Below, in pieces: positions 25,555 to 34,428 of a stretch of DNA of 52,925 bases. The notes beneath the pieces were generated by a model. The model had not been told where the DNA came from and searched no databases. It saw nothing but the letters and a program-made list of their open reading frames with translations. Made by a program: the position numbers and the translations under genes. This DNA comes from Lysobacter antibioticus HS124 (GTDB taxonomy: Bacteria; Pseudomonadota; Gammaproteobacteria; Xanthomonadales; Xanthomonadaceae). Every line of letters begins with the position of its first letter. The first letter of the stretch is position 1. The stretch lies in contig NZ_HG424471.1 of the NCBI RefSeq assembly GCF_000336385.2, positions 1 through 52,925 on the forward strand, in the 5' to 3' direction.

Positions 25555-26646
25555 TTACAGCACGCCGCGCTTGATCTGGTCGCGCTCGATGCTCTCGAAC
25601 AGGGCCTGGAAGTTGCCTTCGCCGAAGCCTTCGTTGCCCTTGCGCTGGATGATCTCGAAGAAGATCGGGCCGATCGCGTTCTGGGTGAAGATCTGCAGCA
25701 GCTTGCGCTGATGGGTTTCCGGGTCGGCGTCGATCAGGATCTTGTTCTTGGCCAGGCGCGGCACGTCCTCGCCGTGGTTCGGCACGCGCTGGTCGATCAC
25801 CTCGAAATAGGTGTCCGGGGTGTCGAGGAACTCGACGCCCTGGGCGCGCATGGCCTCGACGGTGTCGTAGATGTTGTCGGTGAAGCAGGCGATGTGCTGG
25901 ATGCCCTCGCCCTTGTACGCGTCCAGGTACTCGTTGATCTGCGACTTGGGGTCGCTGGATTCGTTGAGCGGGATGCGCACGATGCCGTCCGGCGCGGTCA
26001 TGGCCTTGGACACCAGGCCGGTCTTGGCGCCCTTGATGTCGAAGTAGCGGATCTCGCGGAAGTTGAACAACCGCTCGTAGTAGTCCGACCACTTCTGCAT
26101 GTTGCCGAAGTACAGGTTGTGGGTCAGATGGTCGATGAAGGTCAGGCCGAACCCGACCGGGTTCTGCTCGGCGCCCGGGATCGGCTCGTAGTCGGCATAG
26201 GGGTCGCCCTTGGCGCCGTAGCGGTCGACCAGGTACAGCATGCAGTCGCCGATGCCCTTGACCACCGGCGCGTCGATGGCGCGGGTGTCGGCGCGCTCGG
26301 TCACCGCTTCGCCGCCGTTGCCGAGCACGGTGTCGTAGACCTGCTGCGCCGGCTTCTGGAAGCGGATCGCGAAGCCGCAGGCGCAAGGGCCGTGGGCGTC
26401 GGCGAAGGCCGAGGCGAAGCTGTCGGGGGTTTCGTTGACCAGGAAGTTGACCCCGCCCTGGCGGTACACCGTGATCGGGCGCGTCTTGTGGCGCAGCACC
26501 GCGCTGAAGCCGAGGCGGCGGAAATAATCGTGCAGGCGCTCGCCCTGGCCCTGCGGGGCGGCGAACTCGACGAACTCGAACCCGTCGATGCCGAGGGGGT
26601 TCTCGAAGGTGGTGACCTGCATGCCGAGGTTGGGCTGCGCATTCAT
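25555..26646 (-). CDS. hppD: 4-hydroxyphenylpyruvate dioxygenase
   Basis: Fe(II) dioxygenase that converts 4-hydroxyphenylpyruvate to homogentisate. The 363-residue protein has two VOC-fold halves, and the iron ligands H173 (FIDHLTHNL), H251 (GIQHIACFT) and E331 (IFFEIIQRKGN) are all present, as is the C-terminal GFGEGNFQALFESIE helix that gates the active site. It is the first gene of the hppD-hmgA unit, with a good minus-strand promoter whose spacer contains an operator-like palindrome; a divergent MarR gene probably represses it. Confidence 0.97.
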   Translation of the reverse strand: MNAQPNLGMQVTTFENPLGIDGFEFVEFAAPQGQGERLHDYFRRLGFSAVLRHKTRPITVYRQGGVNFLVNETPDSFASAFADAHGPCACGFAIRFQKPAQQVYDTVLGNGGEAVTERADTRAIDAPVVKGIGDCMLYLVDRYGAKGDPYADYEPIPGAEQNPVGFGLTFIDHLTHNLYFGNMQKWSDYYERLFNFREIRYFDIKGAKTGLVSKAMTAPDGIVRIPLNESSDPKSQINEYLDAYKGEGIQHIACFTDNIYDTVEAMRAQGVEFLDTPDTYFEVIDQRVPNHGEDVPRLAKNKILIDADPETHQRKLLQIFTQNAIGPIFFEIIQRKGNEGFGEGNFQALFESIERDQIKRGVL

Positions 26647-26702
26647 GGCATTGTTCTCAGGTGGCGGCCGGGTCCGCTGCGGACGGCCTTGGCTAAGGGG
26701 TC

Positions 26703-26731
26703 GTTATAGTTTCACATGAAACCATAAGCAA
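26703..26731 (-). promoter_or_regulatory. hppD promoter with operator palindrome in the spacer
   Basis: On the minus strand, TTGCTT (26726-26731), a 17-bp spacer and TATAAC (26703-26708). The spacer holds GTTTCA-CA-TGAAAC (26709-26722), a symmetric site within ATAGTTTCA..TGAAACCAT. This is an ideal position for a repressor, and TATAGT at 26705-26710 is a plus-strand -10 candidate for marR. Confidence 0.7.
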
Positions 26732-26744
26732 GGCACAGTGCAGC

Positions 26745-27302
26745 ATGAATCGACCACCGTCCCAATCCGAATCGCCCGATCCTGAACAGCGCAGCGGCGC
26801 CCCCGCTTCCGCGCCGGCCCGCCGTGGCGCGGGACCGCGCCATGCCGAACTGGATCTGGACCACTTCCTGCCCTACCGGCTCTCGGTCCTGTCCAACCGG
26901 GTCAGCGGCGCGATCGCCCGGGTCTATTCCGAGCGCTTCGCCCTCAGCGTGACCGAGTGGCGGGTCATGGCCGTGCTCGGCCGCTTCCCGGGCCTGTCCG
27001 CCAACGAGGTCGCCCAGCGCACGGCGATGGACAAGGTCGCGGTCAGCCGCGCCGTCGCGCGCCTGATCGACGCCGGCCGGCTGGAGCGCGACACCCACGA
27101 CGACGACCGCCGCCGCTCGGTGCTGCAGCTGTCGGCCGACGGCTACAAGATCTACGACGAGGTCGCGCCGATGGCCCTGGCCTTCGAACAGCGCCTGCTG
27201 GCCGGGATCGAAACCGCCGAACGCGAGGCCCTGTTCCGCCTGCTCGACCGCCTGGACGAGCTGGAGATCCAGGCCGAGGCGGAGCTGGCGGCGGCGCGTT
27301 GA
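26745..27302 (+). CDS. MarR-family transcriptional regulator of tyrosine catabolism
   Basis: A 185-residue winged-helix regulator with a disordered Pro/Ser/Arg N-terminus (1-35), then FLPYRLSVLSNRVSGAIARVY, the recognition region LSANEVAQRTAMDKVAVSRAVARLIDAGRLER, the DDDRRRSVLQLS wing and a dimer helix. It is divergent from hppD across a 98-bp gap that contains a single palindrome in the hppD promoter. By context it represses hppD-hmgA and probably itself, and may sense a pathway metabolite; this is inferred. Confidence 0.9.
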   Translation: MNRPPSQSESPDPEQRSGAPASAPARRGAGPRHAELDLDHFLPYRLSVLSNRVSGAIARVYSERFALSVTEWRVMAVLGRFPGLSANEVAQRTAMDKVAVSRAVARLIDAGRLERDTHDDDRRRSVLQLSADGYKIYDEVAPMALAFEQRLLAGIETAEREALFRLLDRLDELEIQAEAELAAAR

Positions 27303-27305
27303 GCC

Positions 27306-27333
27306 GGGATTCGGGATTCGGGATTCGGGATTC
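27306..27333. repeat. GGGATTC heptamer microsatellite, 4 units
   Basis: Four perfect 7-bp units starting 3 nt after the marR stop, the same family as 1509-1536 after coq7. Confidence 0.9.
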
Positions 27334-27365
27334 GGCAGAGCATAGGCCCGGCGGCGCACCCGCTT

Positions 27366-27522
27366 ATGTAGGAGCGGCGTAAGCCGCGACCGCCGAAGCG
27401 GTGGAATGCCGCGCCAGCCTCTCGTAAGCCCAAGCGCGGCAGAACGCCAGCGCTTATCCGGGTTTCTGCGGCTGCGCTTGCGCACGTCGCTTCGGTTGCC
27501 GCGGCTCACGCCGCTCCCACAG
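27366..27522. repeat. Inverted pair of GTAG-type REP sequences (element B)
   Basis: The left end is GTAGGAGCGGCGTAAGCCGCG and the right end its inverse, CCGCGGCTCACGCCGCTCCCAC, with CCGAAGCG and CGCTTCGG as an inner inverted pair. Same plan and similar size as element A at 10943-11109, but with a different middle. Part of the 328-base gap between marR and the POT gene; no gene is seen there. Confidence 0.7.
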
Positions 27523-27550
27523 GGGGCGACGCGCCGGGCGGGCCAACGAA

Positions 27551-27578
27551 AAAGGCGACGGCCGCAGCCGTCGCCTTT
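27551..27578. terminator. Bidirectional terminator marR / POT transporter
   Basis: AAAGGCGACGGC/GCCGTCGCCTTT, 12 bp, loop CGCA. The A and T ends give U-rich tails in both directions between convergent genes. Confidence 0.8.
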
Positions 27579-27630
27579 GGATCGCTGCGCGGACCGCGGC
27601 ATCCAGCGGACGCCGCAGCCGCAGAGGCGG

Positions 27631-29169
27631 TTACTTCACCCCGTGCATCAGCTTCTGCACCAGCGGCGCGACCAGGAACAGCAGCGCGCCGGCGCCGACC
27701 AGCGCCCAGAACCCGAAGGTGTAGCCGCCCAACGCCGAAGTCGTGGTCATGCCGCCCTCGCCGCTGACGTGGCCGGCGAAGATGCCGGACAGGTTGTTGC
27801 CGATGCCGGTCGACAGGAACCAGCCGCCCATGCCGAAGCCGACCAGGCGCACCGGCGCCAGCTTGGTCACCATCGACAGGCCGATCGGCGACAGGCACAG
27901 CTCGCCGATGGACTGGATCCAATACACCGCGAACAGGGTCCAGAACGGAATCTTGCCGTTGTCCAGCAGGCTGCCCAGGGCGAACATCAGCAACAGGAAG
28001 GCCAGGCCGTTGAAGATCAGGCCGAGACTGAACTTGCGCGGGATCGACGGATTGGCGCGGCCCATGGCCACCCAGATCCAGGCGATCAGCGGCGCCAGGG
28101 TGATGATCGCGATCGAGTTGACCGACTGGAACCAGGCGGTCGGGAACACGCGCTCACCGCTCAGGCTGTAGACGAAGTCCGCCATCGCGCCGGAGAAGAT
28201 GTCGCGGTCGACGATCTTGTCGGCGAGGAAGGTGAAGGAGCTGCCGGCCTGCTCGAAGAACATCCAGAACAGGATGTTGAAGGTGAAGATGATCAGCATC
28301 GCGATCACCTTGTCGCGCTGCACCGCGCCCTCGCGGAAGCCTTCGACCAACAGCAAGCCACACAGGCCCAGGAACATCGCAGTCAGCACGCCCTGCAGCG
28401 CGCCGGCGCCCATCGCCAGCAGGAAGTACACGATCGGGATCGCGACCAGCGCGCCGAGGAACACGTACAGCACCTTGCGGCGATCACCCTGGTTCTCCGG
28501 CGGACGGCCGATGCCCTGCAGGCCGGCGCGGCCGATCCAGAACCACACCAGGCTGATCAACATGCCGACGCCGGCGGAGATGAAGACGATCTTGTAGTCC
28601 GGCAGCGATTCGCTGCCGAAGATCTTCTGCGCCAGGTACTGGGTCAGCAGCGGCGCCAGCATCGCGCCGAGGTTGATGCCCATGTAGAAGATGGTGAAGC
28701 CCGAGTCGCGGCGCTCGTCGCCGACCGCGTAGAGCTTGCCGACCATGGTCGAAATATTGGGCTTGAACAGGCCGTTGCCGCAGATGATCGTGGCCAGGCC
28801 GAGCTTGAAGATCTGCTCGTTGGGCAAGGCGATCATGAACAGGCCCGCGGACATGATCACTGCGCCGAGCAGGATCGAGCGCTGGTAGCCGAGCACGCGG
28901 TCGGCGATGTAGCCGCCGAAGATCGCCGCGGCGTAGACCAGGGCCAGGTAGGCGCCGTAGATGCGGTTGGCCGGCGCTTCGCCGGCGGCGTCGCCGCCGT
29001 GGAACTGGTGGACGATGTACAGCACCAGCGCCCAGCGGATGCCGTAGAAGGCGAAGCGCTCCCAGAACTCGGTCATGAACAGCATCCACAGGGGCTTAGG
29101 ATGCCCCAGTCGCTGCTGGAATTCCGGAATGGGCGCCTGGCCCGAGGTCGTTGTAGCGGCTCCGCTCAT
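27631..29169 (-). CDS. POT/PTR family di- and tripeptide transporter
   Basis: A 512-residue, proton-coupled oligopeptide symporter with 12-14 helices. The ExxER signature is seen in EFWERFAFYGIRWALVLYI near the N-terminus; the family block GNGLFKPNISTMVGKLY and FYMGINLGAMLAPLL follow, and FWMFFEQAGSSFTFLAD in the middle. It should import small peptides released by the many secreted proteases of this genus. It has its own sigma-70 promoter (29232-29260, minus). Confidence 0.94.
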   Translation of the reverse strand: MSGAATTTSGQAPIPEFQQRLGHPKPLWMLFMTEFWERFAFYGIRWALVLYIVHQFHGGDAAGEAPANRIYGAYLALVYAAAIFGGYIADRVLGYQRSILLGAVIMSAGLFMIALPNEQIFKLGLATIICGNGLFKPNISTMVGKLYAVGDERRDSGFTIFYMGINLGAMLAPLLTQYLAQKIFGSESLPDYKIVFISAGVGMLISLVWFWIGRAGLQGIGRPPENQGDRRKVLYVFLGALVAIPIVYFLLAMGAGALQGVLTAMFLGLCGLLLVEGFREGAVQRDKVIAMLIIFTFNILFWMFFEQAGSSFTFLADKIVDRDIFSGAMADFVYSLSGERVFPTAWFQSVNSIAIITLAPLIAWIWVAMGRANPSIPRKFSLGLIFNGLAFLLLMFALGSLLDNGKIPFWTLFAVYWIQSIGELCLSPIGLSMVTKLAPVRLVGFGMGGWFLSTGIGNNLSGIFAGHVSGEGGMTTTSALGGYTFGFWALVGAGALLFLVAPLVQKLMHGVK

Positions 29170-29231
29170 GCGGTGTCCCCTGTCGTGTGGAAACTGAATA
29201 AAAATCCCACGCCGACGGCACGGGCCGGGGA

Positions 29232-29260
29232 GATTTACCGGCCCGGGGCGGTCCCGTCAA
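29232..29260 (-). promoter_or_regulatory. Sigma-70 promoter of the POT transporter
   Basis: Minus-strand TTGACG (29255-29260), 17-bp spacer, TAAATC (29232-29237), predicting a transcript start near 29225 and a leader of about 55 nt. The remaining bases to 29547 hold no recognisable gene. Confidence 0.6.
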
Positions 29261-29547
29261 ACCTTAGTCGTAGCCGCCGCGCTGTGCTGCAATGCAACAA
29301 TCGCCCGCCCAAGCAGCTGAACGGGGGAGATTTTTGCGCCATCGGGCGGATCGAAGTTCGCCGTTCGGGTGCTGGCGAAGGGCGAACGTCGGCGATCGGC
29401 CGCGCAAATACGGCTACGCAGGCCGGTCGAGGGGCGACTGCGCGCCGACGGGTCGTGCGGACAGGCTCGCCGACCGCCTCTGTGGCGCCCGGTCGGGCGG
29501 GCCGCGCCGGCGGACTGCGGACCCGGTCCGCCGCAGCGCGAAGGGGC

Positions 29548-30426
29548 TCAGTAGCCGTCGCCGCGCTCGGGACCGGCGCCGATCGTGGTGCGGACCTCGA
29601 ACAGCTCGGGGAAGAAGGTCAGCTCCAGCGCCTGCTTGAGGAAGCCGACCCCACTGGAGCCGCCGGTGCCGCGCTTGAAGCCGATGATGCGCATGACCGT
29701 GCGCATGTGGCGGAAGCGCCACAGCTGGAACTGGGTCTCCAGGTCGACCAGGTCCTCGCACAGGGCGTACTCGCGCCAGTAGCGGTCGGTGTTCTCGTAG
29801 ATGCGCTCGAACACCGGCTGCAGGGCGCGGTCGCTGACGTGCGGCCGGCGCCAGTCGCGCTGCAGATGGTCGGCGGGGATGGCGTGGCCGAACCGGGCCA
29901 GATACATCAGGAATTCGTCGTACAGGCTCGGCGCCGCCAGCGCCTGCTCCAGGGCCGCCTGGCCCTGCGGGTCGTAGGCGAACACCCGCAGCATGGCCTC
30001 GTTCTTGTTGCCGAGCATGAACTCGATGGTGCGGTACTGCAGCGACTGGAAGCCGGAGGACGGGCCCAGGGTCTCGCGGAAGCCCATGTACTCCGAGGGG
30101 GTCAGGGTTTCCAGCACCGACCATTGCTCGGTCAGCTGGCGCAGCGCCTGCTTGCAGCGGGCCAGCACCTTCTGGCACTGCCAGACCTGGTCGCGGCGCA
30201 GATGCTCCAGGGCGGCGGTCAGCTCGTGGATGATCAGCTTCATCCACAGCTCCGACACCTGGTGCTGGATGATGAAGAGCATCTCGTCGTGGTGCGGCGG
30301 ATCGGACAGGCCGCGCTGGGCCGACAGCAGTTTGTCCAGCTGCAGATAGCCGCCGTAAGTGATGCGTCCGTGCAGGTCGGTATGGATACCGCTTTCCAGT
30401 TCGCGCTGGTTCTTTTCGACGGACAT
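29548..30426 (-). CDS. kynA: Tryptophan 2,3-dioxygenase
   Basis: Heme dioxygenase that opens the indole ring to N-formylkynurenine, the first step of tryptophan catabolism. The 292-residue protein keeps the numbering of the X. campestris enzyme: active-site H55 (FIIQHQ), R117 (GFRETL) and heme ligand H240 (WRFRHMR). The end [21 protein letters not shown] covers the substrate-binding GTGGS loop. The start [11 protein letters not shown] at 30426 excludes a long Arg-rich in-frame extension. It is divergent from the first nuclease-like gene; no kynureninase or kynurenine formamidase gene lies next to it. Confidence 0.97.
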   Translation of the reverse strand: MSVEKNQRELESGIHTDLHGRITYGGYLQLDKLLSAQRGLSDPPHHDEMLFIIQHQVSELWMKLIIHELTAALEHLRRDQVWQCQKVLARCKQALRQLTEQWSVLETLTPSEYMGFRETLGPSSGFQSLQYRTIEFMLGNKNEAMLRVFAYDPQGQAALEQALAAPSLYDEFLMYLARFGHAIPADHLQRDWRRPHVSDRALQPVFERIYENTDRYWREYALCEDLVDLETQFQLWRFRHMRTVMRIIGFKRGTGGSSGVGFLKQALELTFFPELFEVRTTIGAGPERGDGY

Positions 30427-30602
30427 ACGGCACAGCTCGCGGCAGGGGCGCAAAGCGTAGCGCAAACCCAGCCGGCGCAGGGCCCGGCGCGCGCAACGCC
30501 GGCGCCGCACGAGCGCAACGGTCGCGGCCGGTGCGACACCCCCAGCGCACAATGGCCGGGCCTGCCAAGCACGTCCCGCAGGCGCATTCTCAAGGGGAAT
30601 CC

Positions 30603-33600
30603 ATGCATAAATTCGCAAGCCGCGCCCTCGCGGCCGGCATCGCTTTGGCGTTGGCCGGCGCCGCGCAGGCGCAGGTGGTCGTTTCGCAGGTCTATGCCGG
30701 CGCCGGCCAAAGCGGCGCACGCTACAACGCCGATTTCATCGAACTGCACAACAACGGCAGCGCGCCGGTCGACCTCAGCGGCTGGAGCCTGCACTACGCG
30801 CCGGTCAACGGCGCCAACGCGTGGCAACGCACGCCGCTGAGCGGGGTCATCGCCCCGGGCGGCTACTTCCTGATCCGCCAGCGCGTTTCGGTCGGCTCCA
30901 GCCCGCTGACCGCCTACGACCTCGCCGGCAATCTTTCGTTGAATCAGCTCAACGGCAAGCTGGCCCTGGTCAATCACAACAACCCGATCAACGTGTCCTG
31001 CCCGACCGGTTCGATCGACTTCGTCGGCTACGGCAGCATCGACTGCGCCGAAGGCGCGGCGCCGACGCCGGCCGCCGGCATCGCCAGCGCGCAGTTGCGC
31101 AAGGACGGCGGTTGCGTCGACACCCAGGTCAACGGCGCCGATTTCAACATCGGCTCGCCGACGCCGCGCACCCGCAACTCGGCCGTGCGCGCCTGCCCGC
31201 CCGGTCCGCCGCCGCGCCTGTCGGCGCTGGATGTCGCCCAGGCCGAAGGCCACGGCGATATCGCGCCGTTCCTGTTCAAGCTCAAGCTGGACCGTCCCGC
31301 CGGCATCGGCGGCGTCAGCTGGAGCGTCTTCAGCAACGGCCAGGGCACGGCGCGTGCGGGCGAGGACTATCTGCCGATCGACCTGCGCGGCACCATCCCC
31401 GCCGGCCAGACCGAAGCCAGCTTCGCCCTGCCGGTGAAGGGCGATGCGCTGATCGAAGCCGACGAAACCGTCGCCCTGCAGATCAAGGTCCATTCCGGCG
31501 CGGTGACCGCCAACGGCGACTACCTCAACCTCCAGGCCGTCATCGTCAACGACGATCCGCAGCAACCGCCGCCGCGGCTGTCGCTGCAGCCGATCGCGCT
31601 CAAGGAAGGCGACGCCGACATCGCGCCGTTCCCGATCGAACTGCGCCTGGATCGCCCGGCCGACGGCAACGGCGTGCGGGTGCGGGTGAGCTCGGCCGAC
31701 GGCGGCACGGCCCGCGCGGACGAGGACTATCTGCCGTTCGAGTACGAAGCGATGATCGGCCCCGGCCAGGACCGCGTCCACCTCAGCTTCGGCGTGCGCG
31801 GCGACACCCGCTACGAAGGCGACGAAACGGTCAAGATCAAGGCGCAGATCCTGTCCGGCGCGATCGGCGAGGACGGCAGCGTCGCCCTGGAAGGTTTCAG
31901 CACGATCCTCGACGACGATCTGCGGGTGGTGCCGATTCCGGCGGTGCAAGGGCCTGGCGCGATCTCGCCGTTGCGCGGCGAGTTCGTCGCGGTCGAAGGC
32001 ATCGTCACCGCGCTGAGCGAGGACGGCTTCTATCTGCAGAGCGAAGAGTTCGAAAGCGACGGCGATCCGAACACGTCGCAGGGACTGTTCGTGCAGACCG
32101 GCGCTCGGCCCGATCCGCAATGGCGCGGCCTGCGCGTGCGCGTCGGTGGCACGGTCGCGGAACTGTCCGACGGCGGCGCCCATCCCATGCGCGGCACCAT
32201 GACCGCGATCGCGGGCTCGCCGGCGGTCGTTGCGCTGACGACGTCGCCGCGGCCGTTGCCGCCGGCGCCGCTGCTGCCCTGGGCCCCGGTCGCCGGCGCG
32301 CCGGATTACGAAGCGTTCGAAGGCATGCGCGTGGGCCTGCCGGAGGTGCGCGTGGTCGGACCGACCGGCGGCGTCTTCGATGCCGCGCAGGAGCGCACCC
32401 GCAGCGACGGCCGCTTCCACGTCGCGCTCGGTCCCTACGACCAGCCGGCGCCGATGCGCGAGCCGGGCACGCGCTATCCGCCGATCTTCCACGGTCAGGT
32501 CCAGGGCTGGCTGCCGCGCTGGGACGGCAATCAGGAGGTGGTCGGCGTCGACAGCGACGCCGACGGCCATGCGCCGGTCGATCTCGGCGTCGGCGCACGC
32601 GTCGACGGCGTGATCGGTCCGCTGGACCAACGCAGCGGCCGCTACGTCGTGATGCTGCAGCGCGAGGCGCAACTGATCGTGCGCGAATCGCCGCCGGCAC
32701 CGCCGCGCATCGAGGAAGGCGATCCGCAGCAGCGCCCGACCCATGTGGTCAGCTACGACCTGAGCGACCTCTACGACGAGTACAGCCCGCCCGGCTCCGG
32801 TCAGCCGGCGACGCCGCCGCATGCCTTGGAGCGGCGTCTGGGCAAGATCTCGCGCAGCATCCGCGAGAACCTGCGGATGCCCGATCTGGTCGCGATCACC
32901 GGGATCGAGAACGAGCCCTTGCTGCAGCGCCTGGCCGAGCGGATCAACCGCGACGCCGTGGCCTTCGGCCATGCCGACCCGCAGTACCGCGCCATCGCCC
33001 TGTCCAACGTCGATCCGCTCAAGCCACAGATCGGTTTCCTCGCCCGCAGCGAGCAAGTCGGCCCGTGGGGCTCGCGGGTGGTGGTGGAGCACATCGCCCA
33101 GGTCGGCCGCGACGCGCTGTTGCCGGGCGGCAGCGGTCCGGCGGCAGTGCTGTTCGATCAGGCGCCGCTGAGCATCGATGCCTCCATCCACTCCCTCGAC
33201 GGCCACCGTTTCCGCCAGCGCCTGTTGCTGGTGCAACTGGCGCCGATGGCCGGCAGCGACGCCGATACGCCGGAAGCCGAACTGCAGCGCGACCGCCGCC
33301 ACCTGCAGGCCGAGTTCATCGCCGGCTGGGTGCGGCAACAGCAAAGCGACCCCGACGCGCTGCCGCTGCTGGTGCTGGGCAAGTTCGACGCGCACGCGTT
33401 CAACGACGGCCTGGTCGATCCGATCGGCACCTTGACCGGCCGGCCGAGCGAGGGCGTCAGCACGATGGTGCTCGGCGACGGCATCGACCGCTTCGATCCG
33501 GACCTGCTCAAGCTCACCGCGACCGAACCCGAGTCCGAGCGCTATTCCTCGATCGACGAAGGCAGCCGCCAGGAACTGCAGCACGCCTTCGCCGACGAGC

Positions 33601-34172
33601 GCCTGATCGCCGCCACCGACCGGATCCAGGTGCAGCGCCTGCGCAGCAATGCCGGCTACCCGGCGGTGCTGCGCGACGACGACTCGGTGCCGATGCGCGC
33701 CGGCGACGTCGACCCGCTGCACCTGCGGCTGGTGCCGCGGACCCACGCCGACTTGCGGGTCTGGGCCGGCCCCTTGCACGGCGAATCCCAGTTGGAGGCC
33801 GGACGCCCGCTGGAACTGTCGGTGTCGGTGGACAACCAGGGCCCGGACTGGGCGCGCCAGGTCGGCCTCGGCCTGGCCCTGTCCGGCGCCTGGCCGAACC
33901 TGGAGGTCAGTGCGGTCATGCCGGGCTGGCGCTGCGAAGCTCCCACGATCGTAGGCGATCACACCAGCGTGGCCTGCACCGGCGAGCCGGTCGACAGCAC
34001 CGGGCACCAGAGCCATTGGTTCCATCTGCGCAGCGCCACCGACGCGGCCATGGCCGGGCGCACGGTCGAACTCGCGGCCTCGGTGACCTCCCCGTCCGCC
34101 GATCCGGACCCGGCCAACAACGCCGCCCGGATGGCGCTGCCGATCGTCGCCGCCGGCACGCCCCAGCCCTGA
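30603..34172 (+). CDS. Secreted ExeM/NucH-type protein with a degenerate nuclease domain
   Basis: A 1189-residue secreted protein. Signal peptide (1-23, ending AQA); lamin-tail domain (about 24-190: [19 protein letters not shown]); two Calx-beta domains (about 204-318 and 324-438, each with DEDYLP-type and GDETV/ADETV motifs); an OB-like linker region (about 443-695); an EEP-like nuclease domain (about 714-1044); and one DUF11/CARDB-like domain (to 1189). Compared with the downstream paralogue, the EEP catalytic residues are almost all replaced: N to D719, E to G767, D to Q809, H to Q878, D to K927, N to D929, D to Q993 and H to D1026; only H994 and D1025 remain. AAGGGG precedes ATG 30603. 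The frame is intact, so this looks like a pseudo-enzyme kept for binding. Confidence 0.88.
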   Translation: MHKFASRALAAGIALALAGAAQAQVVVSQVYAGAGQSGARYNADFIELHNNGSAPVDLSGWSLHYAPVNGANAWQRTPLSGVIAPGGYFLIRQRVSVGSSPLTAYDLAGNLSLNQLNGKLALVNHNNPINVSCPTGSIDFVGYGSIDCAEGAAPTPAAGIASAQLRKDGGCVDTQVNGADFNIGSPTPRTRNSAVRACPPGPPPRLSALDVAQAEGHGDIAPFLFKLKLDRPAGIGGVSWSVFSNGQGTARAGEDYLPIDLRGTIPAGQTEASFALPVKGDALIEADETVALQIKVHSGAVTANGDYLNLQAVIVNDDPQQPPPRLSLQPIALKEGDADIAPFPIELRLDRPADGNGVRVRVSSADGGTARADEDYLPFEYEAMIGPGQDRVHLSFGVRGDTRYEGDETVKIKAQILSGAIGEDGSVALEGFSTILDDDLRVVPIPAVQGPGAISPLRGEFVAVEGIVTALSEDGFYLQSEEFESDGDPNTSQGLFVQTGARPDPQWRGLRVRVGGTVAELSDGGAHPMRGTMTAIAGSPAVVALTTSPRPLPPAPLLPWAPVAGAPDYEAFEGMRVGLPEVRVVGPTGGVFDAAQERTRSDGRFHVALGPYDQPAPMREPGTRYPPIFHGQVQGWLPRWDGNQEVVGVDSDADGHAPVDLGVGARVDGVIGPLDQRSGRYVVMLQREAQLIVRESPPAPPRIEEGDPQQRPTHVVSYDLSDLYDEYSPPGSGQPATPPHALERRLGKISRSIRENLRMPDLVAITGIENEPLLQRLAERINRDAVAFGHADPQYRAIALSNVDPLKPQIGFLARSEQVGPWGSRVVVEHIAQVGRDALLPGGSGPAAVLFDQAPLSIDASIHSLDGHRFRQRLLLVQLAPMAGSDADTPEAELQRDRRHLQAEFIAGWVRQQQSDPDALPLLVLGKFDAHAFNDGLVDPIGTLTGRPSEGVSTMVLGDGIDRFDPDLLKLTATEPESERYSSIDEGSRQELQHAFADERLIAATDRIQVQRLRSNAGYPAVLRDDDSVPMRAGDVDPLHLRLVPRTHADLRVWAGPLHGESQLEAGRPLELSVSVDNQGPDWARQVGLGLALSGAWPNLEVSAVMPGWRCEAPTIVGDHTSVACTGEPVDSTGHQSHWFHLRSATDAAMAGRTVELAASVTSPSADPDPANNAARMALPIVAAGTPQP

Positions 34173-34200
34173 GTTCCTCCAGGTTTGAACCGCGGTACCG

Positions 34201-34222
34201 CCCCCCGGCTCCGGCCGGGGGG
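34201..34222 (+). terminator. GC hairpin after the pseudo-nuclease gene
   Basis: CCCCCCGGC/GCCGGGGGG with loop TCCG, 28 bases after the stop. The T tract is poor (CTTCG), so it is a weak terminator or a processing hairpin. Confidence 0.5.
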
Positions 34223-34428
34223 CTTCGCCGACGGACGGCCCCGGCCGTTTCGGCCCGAATCGGGCTCGTCCAGCGGCGCCAGTCGGCCGGGCCGGCGCAG
34301 TTCGCGACGGCCGTCGAAAAAACGCAGGCGCGGCGTCATCGCCGTGCAACGCCAAGAAGTGAGCATTAGGGCACAATCCACCCCGTCTGCGTGTCCGGGG
34401 GGATCCAGGCGTTCACATGGGGAGAAAC

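Noticed and set aside
30240-34376. Very long minus-strand open frame (over 1300 codons) opposite the pseudo-nuclease gene
   Set aside because: It is the antisense shadow of a high-GC coding frame, rich in Arg, Ala and Gly, with no signal or family pattern. The plus-strand frame has the domains.
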